Program-made: the position numbers and the translations under genes | NCBI GenBank assembly: GCA_021904315.1 | Contig: CM038918.1 | Location: 20,273,303 to 20,337,302, forward strand | Direction of reading: 5' to 3' | DNA from: Sphagnum magellanicum | Lineage: Eukaryota > Streptophyta > Sphagnopsida > Sphagnales > Sphagnaceae | DNA length: 64,000 nucleotides | Notes under the pieces: generated by a model | Told to the model about the DNA's origin: nothing | The model's input: only the letters and a program-made list of their open reading frames with translations | The model's database searches: none | Shown here: in pieces, positions 49,020 through 62,589 of the stretch | Numbering within the stretch: the first letter of the stretch is position 1 | How the letters are laid out: the number at the start of each line of letters is the position of its first letter

Positions 49020-50140
49020 TTGGGCATTCATTTCTTGCAAATGCACAAAACAAGCAACTCAGAAGGTGTTCATTGATCCAAGAGCACAAATGATACCTGT
49101 TACGCAACGTTGGGATAGAATCCCCAGAAAGTTGCAAAAGAAGCATAAAATCTCAATTCCAAGGAATGACACCCTGTAAAGACAAATGGAGTGCACTTAA
49201 TTCTAATTATAAAAAGATTGCAGACTATCACAAAGGTACTGGATACCATTTTTTTTTTGGGAGTTATTTTTTAGAAAGAAAATAAAAATTCATTTACTTC
49301 AATAGTATAACAAAAAATATTATGAAATGATTGAGAAATTTCAAGGAAAAAAAATCTTCAATGCTCCAATACATATTAAAAATGTGAATGCTGAAGGGGA
49401 TGGAGTCTATAGACCACCTACAGCAAGGTCATAAGATGAACTTGCACCAGAGATACAAGATGAACCTGAAGACATGCAATCACAACATTATGTGCAAGAA
49501 TCTCAAAAACATATTGCAAATGTTCATTGGACAAGATTTGTTGGTTTGGTGGACTTATTTGAGCATTCGACAAAATCACTTTGATCAAGCAATGGCCAAT
49601 GACAATAATGGATTGCAAATGTTCATGGCACAAGACTTGTTAGTTTGGTGGATTTATATGAAGATTCAATGGAGCTTCCTTAATCAAGTAATGGCTAATG
49701 ATCTCCTGCTGTCAATATCTTCAGCAGTCCTACAACACCTATAGCTGGTAACATGGGAATTAAAAGGAGACGCAACAATGTGTTCTCACCAATCATTGAG
49801 TTTATAAACAAAAATAACAAAGTACTTGTATACATAATGGAAAATATCAATGTTAGTCAGTTCAAGATTAAATAACATTGTTCCAAACATCATGACCGCA
49901 CCTTAAAAAAACAATTGTGTTATCTAAAGGTAAGAAATAAGAAGGTACACAAAATGAACAAAAATATGGTTTATGCATTGTCAAACTTGAGCATGGCCAT
50001 GCATCATGCATTCATAAAGGATCAAGCCATGATGCCTCCCCCAATGGTTATTAATTCTTCAAACAAATCTGGAAATGAATAACCAACCCGAGTTCAAGAT
50101 GGATATGGAGATGAACAACCATTTCACAATGGATCAAGAG
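49020..50140 (+). pseudogene. Decayed PIF/Harbinger ORF1 (Myb/SANT-like protein)
   Basis: In shifting frames the plus strand encodes QRWDRIPRKLQKKHKI, then KDKWSALNSNYKKIADYHKG (49,165-49,240), YYEMIEKFQGKK, GDGVYRPPTA and, further on, KRRRNNVFSPIIEFI. The W-x(n)-W-x-Y-KKI pattern is the trihelix/SANT-like domain found in Harbinger ORF1 proteins, which bind DNA and recruit the transposase. Stops and frameshifts show that it is dead. A convergent transposase relic lies 0.5 kb downstream on the minus strand. Confidence 0.6.
49513..49706 (+). repeat. 99-bp (33-codon) tandem duplication within Harbinger ORF1
   Basis: Copies start at 49513 and 49612 with ATTGCAAATGTTCATKG and share TTGTTRGTTTGGTGGA; the length preserves frame. 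Confidence 0.75.
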
Positions 50141-50629
50141 ATGAATTACAAACTTGACATTTTATCAATTTAAATGATAATGAAAAGAAAATGCACTAGA
50201 ATGATGAGGTGGTACAAATAAAATGAAACTTCAAAATATATCAAAAATAATCTCAACATATTTAGATTTTAAATTTGCTTTCATTTGAGACATTGAGATT
50301 TCATCAAATTTAATTCAAGTTGCATTCATTTGGATTTATTTTCATTTGAATACATTTAGATTTCATCTCATTTCAATTCAAGATGCACTTCAATTTCAAT
50401 TGTGAATTACATTGCAGATATGCCAATGAACATCATGAATTTGAAAAACCAAAATTGTAAACTTTCAGAAATCAAACTGCCTATGATTTGTTGGTCTATG
50501 GTTACCAAGGTACTGTTCAATTGCAATGCATTGGTTAATCTTAGATATATGTCCCCTTTGTAATGTAGGTTCAAAATCTGGTTTATTTACCTGATCATTT
50601 CCTAGTTTGTCGATTTGCCTTCAATCCCT

Positions 50630-51897
50630 TGTAGCTATTGGCGCATTCTCTGCTTCCAGCTATTGCATTAGTTCATTAATATTAAAATCTTTCCCATTCA
50701 AGATCATATTGTGTAGCATGCAACAACAAACAACCACGTCGGGAGGAAATGCACATTCAAGTTTGACTTGTTGAGCAATTCTCAAAATGTTTTCTTTAAA
50801 ATCCTAAAACTGTTTTCAACTACAACTCTTACATGGCTGAGTTGTTTGCTGAACAATGCTTGAAAAATAGAATGACGAACTCCCATTAGTTTATGAGGCA
50901 CCATCAACCATGGAAGGAGTAGATAACCTTTATCATCGATTATGTAAGGCCTAATCCCTTCATGCAAAGTGCTTTCATTGAATAGATATCCTTGTGTCGC
51001 TTTCTTGTAAACTAATGATAATCATAACATTTATTGAACTTGACATCCCAACAAAAACATAAAAAAAATGTTTCCTATGGTCAACTGTGTCTTGCATTTA
51101 CATGTTGTATACCTTTGATTTGAACGAATAATAATCACCTGCAAAAATATGCATCGGCTTCTAGATATGGATTTGAACAACATTAATGGCACCTTGGATT
51201 CCATGCAACTTTGATAATTCCTTGAACCCTTCTATCACACGTGACAAATTGTCACCTTCTGCCCATCAAATTTGGCTATTGAAAACATGGTTAATTGCTT
51301 GTACAACTTGCACAACACCAAATGAATTATGGATTTTCCAATTGCAAAAAGTTCACTACATTGCAAAAAATTAGCAGCATGAGCCAACTTGTACAATGAA
51401 CATGCTACTCAAGTGCTCACTGGCACCGCACATCTATATGTTGTATCTTTCTTCTCCATTCGGTGTTTCAATATTTTTGTTAGCTACAACACAAAAGATC
51501 AATTAACTTGAAAATGTTCAATCCACCTTCTATCATCGTACTGCATCATGAGAAATTGGGAAAACCATGTCGTGGACTTGGCCTTCACCCAATCACCTAT
51601 GTCTTGACTCAACAACAAATTAGAAAAATAAGAAAATTTGTAACTATGAAGAAGCAAGGCATTGATCATGCTTTTGAACACATGACCTTTGTCAATGTTT
51701 GCGTCATCACTCAAAGGAAAAAAATGTTGCTCACTTACAAAATCAAAAAACTTGAATGAAAATTCCAAATGCCTATTATTGATATTCAACAAGGCTTGTA
51801 ATTGGATTACAAGTTGCAAGAAATGTGCAAGCAAAATGACTTTCATTGGCCTCATGACTTGAGAAAAAAGGTGGTGCAACAATAAAGACCTTTGCAA
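50630..51897 (-). pseudogene. Decayed PIF/Harbinger transposase (DDE_Tnp_4 type)
   Basis: In coding order on the minus strand: YDDRRWIEHFQV near 51,520; an IGKSIIHLVL-like segment at about 51,330; HGIQGAINVVQIHI at about 51,195, where the family's GAID catalytic Asp appears mutated to Asn; DYYSFKSKVYN and VDHRKHFFYVFVGM; then RPYIIDDKGYLLLPWLM at 50,950-50,900 (cf. the second Asp region), LSHVRVVVENSFRILKK, and FPPDVVVCCCMLHNMIL at about 50,740. Several stops interrupt it. Partner of the ORF1 relic at 49-50.1 kb. Terminal inverted repeats of the parent element were not identified. Confidence 0.75.
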
Positions 51898-52310
51898 ACA
51901 AAAAAATTATGTGAAAACTTTGAAAAATGAATTCGACAAGTGAAAAATGGTGAAACTGGGGTGACACACAAAGATAACACAAATGAAGATGGAGCAGTTG
52001 CAAGTATAGTAATGAATGCAAATGACTTGGAAAGCTTTGTTTTGAGTGCAAACTGAGATGCAAATCTTTGCTTCAAAAGGAAACTACAAGTAAAACAAAC
52101 AAGGAAAAAAAACAAATAGAAAGCAAGAAAAAAAGGAAGTAGCTTCTAGAAATCATGAGAAGAAAAGTAATTGAAAGACATAGCAAAAAGTTGAAGCTAT
52201 GTACAAAGCTTGAACCTACAAGCAATGTCATAAAATGATCGTGAAATGATGTTATCGACATGTGTTTCTTGAACAGAGGTGGGTGATGTTCTGTAATTTG
52301 TGATAATATA

Positions 52311-52573
52311 TCCCTATGTGTGAACACATCCAAAGATGCTATAATAAGACCCAATGAGTTAGTCGGTTGTTAGTTTGCACGAAAGTTTAACAAGTGTTTA
52401 ATATCGGGTATACACAATTAGTGAAGGTATCCTATCCCTATGTGTGAACACATCCAAAAATGCCATAAAAGAATCCAACGAGTTAGTCGGTTGTTAGTTT
52501 GCACAAAAGTCTAACAGGTGTTTAATTTCGGGTATACATTATTAGTGAAGGTATCCTATCCTTATGTGTGAAC
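52311..52573. repeat. 124-bp tandem repeat, two copies plus a partial third
   Basis: Copies start at 52311, 52435 and 52559 with TCCYTATGTGTGAAC; they share GAGTTAGTCGGTTGTTAGTT and AGTGAAGGTATCCTATCC. Confidence 0.85.
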
Positions 52574-53330
52574 CAACCATAAGTTAATTTGATTTATTCT
52601 TAATTAACTAGGACCTAACTGAATAGCTAAACTAATACACATTACAAAAATATTCCAAAAATTATTTTCTAATTGAAATATTTTATGTCCAATTTATGCC
52701 CTAAACTTTACTAGCACTCCTTTATGGATTTCACATTTTTATCTAACTATTGATCAAAGCTTTGTGAATTTTTTTATTGTACTATGTATTGCATTTGATG
52801 AAAACATATAATGTTTTTAAAACCTACAAAAAAAAAAGCTGAACATCATGGGTGCAAAACAAATATTGATATATAATTATCAAGAGTTAAATACCTTATT
52901 AAATATTTAATTGATCAACAAATATTTGAGAAATCAGTATTTTGGGGACAATTTTGGGTTTTTTTCCCCCATCATTATAGTGGAAATTTAAATTACTTTT
53001 TACTTTTTAAAAAATTAATCTTTTTTGCACACCTTTTAATCTCTTTCGAACAATCTAATAAACAAGTGAACCTTGGGAAAATACATAGGATGAATTGCAT
53101 GAAAATGGATGAGAATTGTTTTTGGTCTAATTTGGTGGATGAATTTTCATCCACCATAGACAATCTTACAACTATCCATGAGGCTTGAGGTAAAGGAAAT
53201 TTTTGAAAGGGTGATGGAATTGATTCTTCTTTAAGAGAATTTTCTCAAAAGGATTTTTGTCACAAAGTGGCAAAAATTCGTTAAAAAAAAAGGTTGGACA
53301 GTTGAACATTATCTAATCAATCATACTAAT
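52574..53330. other. Intergenic, AT-rich, no gene seen
   Basis: No reading frame or repeat recognised. Confidence 0.5.
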
Positions 53331-53334
53331 GTGG

Positions 53335-53800
53335 CATGTGTTATTGGCCCAAGTGTGAACACATTCTTTATTTTTCACATTTTCGAATTTTAAAGTTTCA
53401 AAATTCGATAATGTTAACACACTGAGGGCTCAACTGATTTTTCCTTTGAAACTCAATTTTTGCAATTTGTTTGAATTTACAACAACAAGATCCACTCAAA
53501 AATCAATATCTTTCACACCTTTACCCAGACAATTGTGAAATAAATTGGTTAAATCTGACTTGTCAAGGGCTTTCCAACAAGGCCAAGAACACCTCCAAAT
53601 TCCAATACAATTTTCACCTCCAACTTTATTTAGTTTTCATTGAGAAAATGATTCAATAATCAATAGCTTCCACACTGTAGCTCCAAACAATCCAAGTCAG
53701 TGCACCTTTATTCATCCATAGCTTTCCAAAGATATAAAGATCCCAGCATTAAGTGCCATGGTTTGGAAATCTCAGCATGCCAAACAAAACAGAACACCTT
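53335..53800 (+). repeat. Dispersed repeat family, copy 1
   Basis: Shares with copy 2 an ordered set of blocks: GGCCCAAGTGT, CTCAACTGATTTTTC, AAAATCAATATCT, the TTTCCAACAA block, ATTCCAAT, CATAGCTTTCCAAAGA and CTTCATRGATAGAT. Confidence 0.65.
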
Positions 53801-53904
53801 GCTTCATGGATAGATAGATTTATTTTAAAGGAAAAAATTAACTGATTTTAGTTGATTGCATTTGATTGATGGTCACATATTTTTGCTTCAATTTCATTCT
53901 AACT

Positions 53905-54345
53905 AGTGTGGTGTACCTTAGGCCCAAGTGTTACCACATCCTCAACTGATTTTTCATTCCAAAACCTGGTTTTTTGGGATTTATTTGAATTTTCAGCAGC
54001 AGGAATGACTTTAAAATCAATATCTCCCACATTCTAAATCCAAAACTTACCAAATAAATTCCATTAAATCCTGCTCATCAAGATCTTTCCAACAACATCA
54101 AAGGCACATTCCAATTCCTCTGAAATTTTCAGCTGCAATTTAATTTGATTTTCAGTGAAGAAATCATTCAATATTCAAGAACTTTTGCACCACAAGTCCA
54201 AGCATCATGGGAACCAAGCCTGTGCACCCCTCCTAGTTGATAGCTTTCCAAAGACACCAAAAACATGATCTGAAGCATCCTGGTTCAGTGGATCTCATAA
54301 CTACAAAACAAAACAAAACAAACTACCTTCCTTCATAGATAGATG
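53905..54345 (+). repeat. Dispersed repeat family, copy 2
   Basis: Diverged duplicate of copy 1 about 570 bp downstream, in the same order and orientation. Confidence 0.65.
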
Positions 54346-55540
54346 TAAAAGGAGCACATATGGACACATATTCTTCAAAAATCAATCAATCAACTGCTAA
54401 CTGATTTTAACATCAGAACACCCAAAACACATACATACCCTAGTGGATCACATTAAAATTCAAATGCTCAAAGGCCAATATTGTTAAACTTCAATGTCAT
54501 GCACTACTTGATTGGGGCAGGCGACACAATTGAAACTAAGAAAGCCACACCAACAAAACATATACACAAGTGTGCTTTCATTGTGTGTGTATGAGCTTGA
54601 ATTCCTGCGGTGAGTTACATGTGAGTTTAGTTTTGTAAGGAAAAGAGATTAAACTCCTTGAAAGACATTCATTCTACGGGGATAAAGCCCTTGAATATGA
54701 AAATGTCTAAGCCTTGTTCACACTAAACTGGGTTCCAACAACAAAACAAATCTGTTCCCACACAAAACAAATTCTAAAGAAAATTAATGTTTTGTGATAA
54801 ATACCTGACATTGCCTCTTGTCTTGCTTTTGATTCTTGCTCTCTGAGAGTTTACAATGTTTGGTTGCAGTCACCACAGATGCACGTCAAGATTGCATTTT
54901 ACATAAGGGCGTTTGTGCACTATGCACAGTAACCACAACTCAAATGCCATTTTTTTGCCCTGAACTGGACACACCACTAAGTTGCACAAAAGGTACCTTA
55001 GGAAGTAATGTCAGAACTGCAGTCTGAAGACCTAAATTTGACTCATGGTGCAGAGATTGTGAGGTGCAACCTCAAATCTTTGGTCTCAAGAGGTTCTGAA
55101 TGAAGTAGTTCAGTGACCAGAATTGATGGGTAGTTCAGCATCAAAACCAGCAATAACTGACATACCAGAAATGCAGAAGGTTTGTTCAAAACTATTGATG
55201 GAGTAATCATGATCACAAGTCTCTTGTAACTCCAATAAAAACCTGACTGATTTTTGCTAGTGTTTCCAGAGGATGCCTTACAAAGTATAAAATGCCAGTG
55301 GGCTTTTCAAAAAGCATAATAATGGCTATGGAGGTAGGCAGTTTGTTTCTCTAAAGGCCTGCTGGCTTTTTTATTTCCTATCCATGATATTTGTTTAAAA
55401 AAATCCGGCAGCAATTTTTACACTGTGCCAAGCCTGGTCCTAGGGCTTTACCCTGCACAAATACTGTTAGTTCTCATGGCAGCACACTGCACAAACAAAT
55501 AGCAACATGTAACATCTAGAATTTGGTTGAAGTCATCAAA
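54346..55540. other. Intergenic, no gene supported
   Basis: No recognised gene; may include 3' parts of the doubtful minus-strand locus that follows. Confidence 0.4.
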
Positions 55541-57620
55541 ACAGAATCTGAATCTCCTCTCCAAATTGCTACAGCTTACCTGGTTTGTGATCCACCCAGC
55601 TCAAGGAGCAGTCCATGGTCTTCAATCCTGTCAAACTCTCCCCTCCACTTTACTAGTCATCTCCTCATCTCCAGCAACAGTAATTACTTGATTTCCCTGA
55701 GCATCTCTTGTCTTCAAGCAGATGTTAGTGTGCCATGTGAAGCTTTTCTAAAAGCCCATTCTGGTGTCCTTCTATTTTTTCCTAATTAGCCCAAACTTTG
55801 CAAAACTTTCCCCTTTCGTTGCCTGAGACTTCAGTAATGAGAAAGGCTCTCCTTTGTAACTCCCAGTTCAGCTTCTTCTGTGACAATTCCTTCCATTCCT
55901 TAGTGAATATGCAAGTGAGTCCTCAATACGGAGTGTCCATTGTGCTCTGCAGTTGGGTCTGCAATGACTGCAGTTTTCTCTGTCCAGTCTTCCATGACTC
56001 TCCTTGTGACTTCGTGAGAAAATCTTTCAGCTGAAGGTGCAGGGACTTGCCCTCTTGAGTTTTCTATTTCCACTAACAAACCTCAACCTGCAGATCATTG
56101 ATTTTTCACTTCTTGTTATTATGATCTTTCTTCCTGAATGCACCCTCTGCACATGATCACCTTCTACATGATCACCTTTGACTGCCATGCCCACATACTG
56201 CCTGAAGCTACAACCTTTACAGATCTCAGTTCTTCATCAGCAATTGTAAACTCTTTTTCCTACCTTGCTAGCTCCATCAGGATAACCATTTTCAAATGCC
56301 ACTCTCAGCAACTTACTATCCATGGCAGCATCTGCTGCTTGCCTCTTCCAGACATCCAACTCTGCTTGCAGATGCCAACAGTTCAGCTTCAGATTCCTCA
56401 GTTACAAGCAACCCCCTTGACTGCAGCATCATTCACCCAAGAGGCTCATCCTGCAGATTCTTAAGCTTCATGTCCAGCTCAAACTGCACAATCCTTCCCT
56501 CCATTGCTATTTGTCGCACTCCTTTGCCAAGTTTCTGTCTCCATCTCCAAATTCTTGACTGACATGCTGTAATATTATTTTCTCAAACCTCTCTGCTCTT
56601 TGCTTTAGAAACCGCTGCTTGATAATTCAGCAACTGAGAATGAGTCCTGAATATGTTACTGATGGTTTTCAGGAGCCAATACATTAGCTTTCCTTCAATG
56701 GAAAATGGAGAATCAACTTACCATGAAGAGGCTTGAGATCAGGCACATATGTGAGATTTTGATGAAACCCTCACCAGATCCTTCACCTTGTTCCATTTCA
56801 AGGTGTCTGCATTCCTTTGCCTGATTCTTAGCCTGGGAGTCCAACATAAATCCACATCCTTACTTCGCCTCTTGTCAGGAACTTGCACTCTTACAAATCG
56901 GTTCGAACAACACATAAAAGGCACCCGTTGTCTAGTATTCTGTGTGAGAGAGTTCACAATGATTTCATAACTACGGACCTATCCACAAGATCACACTGCT
57001 CAAACGAAATATCCACAGGAATCACTTGACGATCCGTGAAAACGCGTCGGTTTATTACTTGTCATGTACGTTGTTGTAAGATTAGATGCGCAGAAGGGAA
57101 AGAAAATGTGTTTGAGGCTATACACCTTCTCGAGATCCATACGTTGAAGATACAGCCTCTCGCGTGCTGCGCGGCGCTGCTCAACGTTGGCAGAAGGAAA
57201 GGAAAGGAGCCTAGATCAACTATGACTGGCTGCCGGGCTGGTTAACTGGCTTTGCAGGCTATTGCTACATTGGTCCTACAGACTATCTTGCCGTAGTTCC
57301 AGATGAGTAAACTTCGCACAAATGCCGTTTCGCACAGATCTCGCAACGCAAAGCTCAACATCCGCAAAGAAGACGAAAGAGAAGAAATCTTTCCTACAAA
57401 AAAAATAGACAAAACATGAAGAAAAATTTCACAAGACACCGAGAATTTTTTTCTGAAATGTGAGATGGTAGGAATTGAATACCTGCAGATGGCAATAATG
57501 ATCATCTCCTCCATGGACCAGGCGACGCACGATTGTTGCAGAGGAAACAAATCTCGAAGCTCGCTCCAAAGGGCTCGTTGCAAGCGCAAAGCAGCGAAGA
57601 GGGCGGCGGGAAAGCAAAAC
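55540..57620 (-). pseudogene. Possible coiled-coil protein gene or pseudogene, divergent from RPL11
   Basis: The minus strand shows exon-like coiled-coil fragments: QRRAARERLYLQRMDLEK followed by a GT donor (exon about 57,180-57,126), AKNQAKECRHLEMEQ between AG and GT (56832-56787), KNLEMETETWQRSA, MEGRIVQFELDMKLKNLQDE, HLQAELDVWKRQAADAAMDS (about 56,360) and LQLKDFLTKSQ...LQSLQTQLQ (about 56,010). The first two are phase-compatible, but later pieces need frame changes over distances too short for introns. It is therefore either a frameshifted pseudogene, an unresolved multi-exon gene, or misread. A leader-like segment with GAAAG exon text lies at 57,400-57,600. I cannot name a family. Confidence 0.3.
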
Positions 57621-57967
57621 CTTAAACCATTCTCAAGTGTGAACGCAATGTCCAAATTCAAATATCCCATTCACACAGAGTGCGAAAAGTACCTAAACCC
57701 TACACGCAGACGTATGCTGAAGTCATGACGTGTGCAGATAACTTTAGCCGTATATATGTGTGAACAGAGTAGCGTAGCGAGGTAATGTACACTCAGGATG
57801 TGTAGTGTGTAAATCAGGATAAATGGAATCCGATCTTCGTAGTGTGAATAGGGCCCGTCGAATGCTCGTAAACCCAAAGGGCGCAGGCTCAGTTGGGTCC
57901 TTTCTCTTCTCTCGTTCTCGCGCGCCGCCATCGCCTGGTCCCGCTGCTGCTGCTCCAGATCTTAGCC
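57621..57967 (+). promoter_or_regulatory. RPL11 promoter and leader, possibly bidirectional
   Basis: AAACCCTA (57695-57702) is a telo-box core, common in plant translation genes. The leader just before the ATG is CT-rich (TCCTTTCTCTTCTCTCG at about 57,898), like plant ribosomal-protein start regions. Confidence 0.5.
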
Positions 57968-59747
<1,780 letters not shown>

Positions 59748-60930
59748 GTGATCATGCCTATATCGTGGTTGGTAAAACAAAACAAATCTGATGCGTGCAC
59801 ACAGTTCATTAGTGGTAGAATATTGTGGTGGTATAAGGTATTTTGTGTGCATGCAAAGAGTGAAGGGGATTTTTTCTGAAGACATGGATTCCTGGTGTCA
59901 CAATGTTGAGCTTGCAAAAATTGTTCTACTAGTAGTACCTGGATTTGCTCTCTTCATCTTTGTTCCATTTTCTTGAGACAATTTTTGAGCAACTACACAG
60001 ACAATTTGGCATGTGATCATCAAGCTCACATTCCAAAGGCCAAACATGCATTTTGAGAAATTACCATTCAAAAAGTCATAGGTGTCTACCTTTTTGTTCA
60101 AATGTTTATTTGGAGTTTTGTGATGATTACAAGCTTCAATTTTGCTTCAAAACAATTTGAGTTTACATTAGGAACCACCATCCAAAAGGTTCCGGCAAAT
60201 ATTAGCAACTTATTAAGGGGCACAAAGAACCATTGTACAAATCTCAGTTAATAATTGCCTAATTAAAATTCATGTTCTTTTGTTCAATCTCTTTGGTGGA
60301 AACCAAATCTGAGTGAATTTTGTTGGACACTTAAATGTAATGTTTGAATCACCTAAATGTTAGATAACTAGTGAAGCTAGGCTATATATATAACTGTAAA
60401 TTTTATTGAAAAATTGTGGCATACATAACAATAGGAAATATGAAAAGACCAGAAATGTTGTTGATGTTTATTCGTTACAAACTTCTAAATATTTTGATGT
60501 GACTCGGGAGGTTCTGGAGTAACAAGTGATTTGACAACTTATAACAAAAATAATGAAACTTAACGTCTTAGAGATGGTATAGAGATAGTATGTTATTGAT
60601 GCAGCATCAAGCCAATACCTCAAGTGGATAGGATGCATAATTGCCTTGCAAGGGGTTGTTGGTTTATTCACAAGTAGGCCGTGTTGTTTATTAATGCTCA
60701 CTAAACTCTTGCAAAAATCATCAAATTAACCAAAGAATAGGAGAACCATGTGACTACCTAAGGATCACATCCTTCACTGTTGACTGCATAATGATGACGA
60801 AAATGACCACCTTTCAAGCAACAATCCAATTATAGGGTGCAAAGTAAACATAAACCTCACTAAATCTCTCTAGGAAAGAATGAAGTTTCTTTATTTTGTT
60901 TGTTCATCATGTGGAGATCTCCCAAATCAT
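59748..60930. other. RPL11 3' region and intergenic DNA
   Basis: The first few hundred bases are probably RPL11 3' UTR; no canonical AATAAA was found close to the stop. The rest shows no gene. Confidence 0.45.
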
Positions 60931-60939
60931 AACTCCTCT

Positions 60940-61330
60940 TGTCACACTTTTGGTATGGTTGGAAAGCCTTGATAAGTAAAGGTGCACCAAATTGGTTTCA
61001 AAATCTTTCAACTTGTGGTGGAGAAGTTATTGAATATTGAACAAAAATTTCACTAAAGATTTATTTAAATCAAAACAAATATTTATAAGGGAAATTGGGT
61101 GCACTATTGGTATTGTTGAAAAGCCCTTGATGAATAGGACTTACTGAAGCTGTTTTGGAAAAAATTTAGATCTTAAGTACAAGAGATATTGAATTTGAGT
61201 AGTTTTTGTTATTGGAAATTCAATTAGATTACAAAACATAGTTTTGGAAGGAAAAATTAATTAGGTAATCAATTCACACTTGAGCCATTGGCATAGGTTA
61301 CACTAGTCACCATTAAGTAGCAAAATTAAG
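60940..61330 (-). repeat. Dispersed repeat family, inverted copy (about 1.5 units)
   Basis: Read on the minus strand, it aligns with 53.34-54.3 kb: TTCACACTTGAGCCATTGG (cf. GGCCCAAGTGTGAACAC inverted), GATATTGAATTTGAGTAG and GTTGGAAAGCCTTGATAAG blocks correspond in order. Confidence 0.5.
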
Positions 61331-61719
61331 AATTTTTTTGGTTATCCAAAGCCCCTTTTACACTATGTTGAAGGATTGTGACCATGGATGTATCAACCCC
61401 TAAACATGCAAACAATGTAAATTTACACTAAAAGCAACCAATATTGGGCATGTCTATTGTTTAAGGTTAAGAGCCCTCAAAACACATGTCAATAGAGAAT
61501 GGGAAAATGCTTTGATCTTAATCATTTCTTTTGACACTATGAATTAAAGAGAATATCATAATGGGTGGGTCTTACTAGAGACAATATGATTTTATGGATA
61601 AAATTATGTTGGGTTCTTTTACAGAAAAATTGTTCAAACAAAGAATGCTCGTATCACATACATTTCAATTTTTGTGTATTGGGTCCATATGTGCAAAGGC
61701 AAAATACATATATGAAATA

Positions 61720-62585
61720 AATAATGAATGTTGAAAATCTAGTTGATACGTCATTGCAAAAGGTTGGGACTGAAATATGTCATGTAATGTCTGAAATATA
61801 TGGGGTGGTGAAATGTTCAATTAAGAAATTTGTGAGAAAAATTTCCAAATTGATGAGGGTTCATTTGCAATGTTTATTTGTTCAACTTCAAAGTGAAAGT
61901 CAATTAAAAATTTTGGCAAATAAATTTGAAGCATTTTTGTGAAAAGTTTCATTTTATAGGTGAAATTGATGGGTCACATATTTCAATTCTTGCTCCAATA
62001 ATTGGTGGGAAAGACTATTATTATTTATAAAAAAACCATTCAACTTTATGGCAATGGGTTGTTGACACAAAATGTATGTTTTGGGATTATAAATTCATGG
62101 GTAGGAAGTGTGCATGAATGAATTCTTTTCAACCTCACAAAGGTTTAGAAAGATTGCATGAAAGGAAAATGTTTATCATACATACGATTTATCTAGTCTA
62201 ATCTTGAGTGTATTGTCCATTCAAGGGATGTTTGGATGGATTGGAACCATACAAAGTTGATTCAAAATTTATCCCAAATTCAACCTAAATGTGTGTTGAA
62301 TTAGTTGTTGAAGATGTGAAGGGCACATGGGGAACATTGAACTATTATGAAAAAAGTTGATGTATCATTGTGACACATGCTGGATATTGTAGCTACATGT
62401 ATTGTGTTATGCAATATTTGTACAACTGGCAACGGTGGATTTAATAAAGGGTGGATAAAAGAAGTTGAATTTTTTTACGAAAGTGAACCAAAAAAAAAAA
62501 CATTGAGCAAAGGGCAAGAGTTGAAAAGTGAGAAGGCCACCATTGTTGAAATTAGGGTTAAAATTCACCCTAAGCAAAAAATGTA
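61720..62585 (+). pseudogene. Second decayed PIF/Harbinger transposase
   Basis: Plus-strand text includes ILANKFEAF, then after a frame change FHFIGEIDGSHISILAP (61,945-62,000; the DG-x-HI catalytic Asp motif, intact), KDYYYL, STLWQWVVDTKC and, near 62,375-62,450, DIVATCIVLCNICTTGNGG, matching the family's C-terminal ACIVLHN block. Stops and frameshifts are frequent. No ORF1 partner or ends found. Confidence 0.6.
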
Positions 62586-62589
62586 ACAT

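Noticed and set aside
57671..57931. Minus-strand frame over the RPL11 promoter
   Set aside because: Antisense of the RPL11 leader with no family features.
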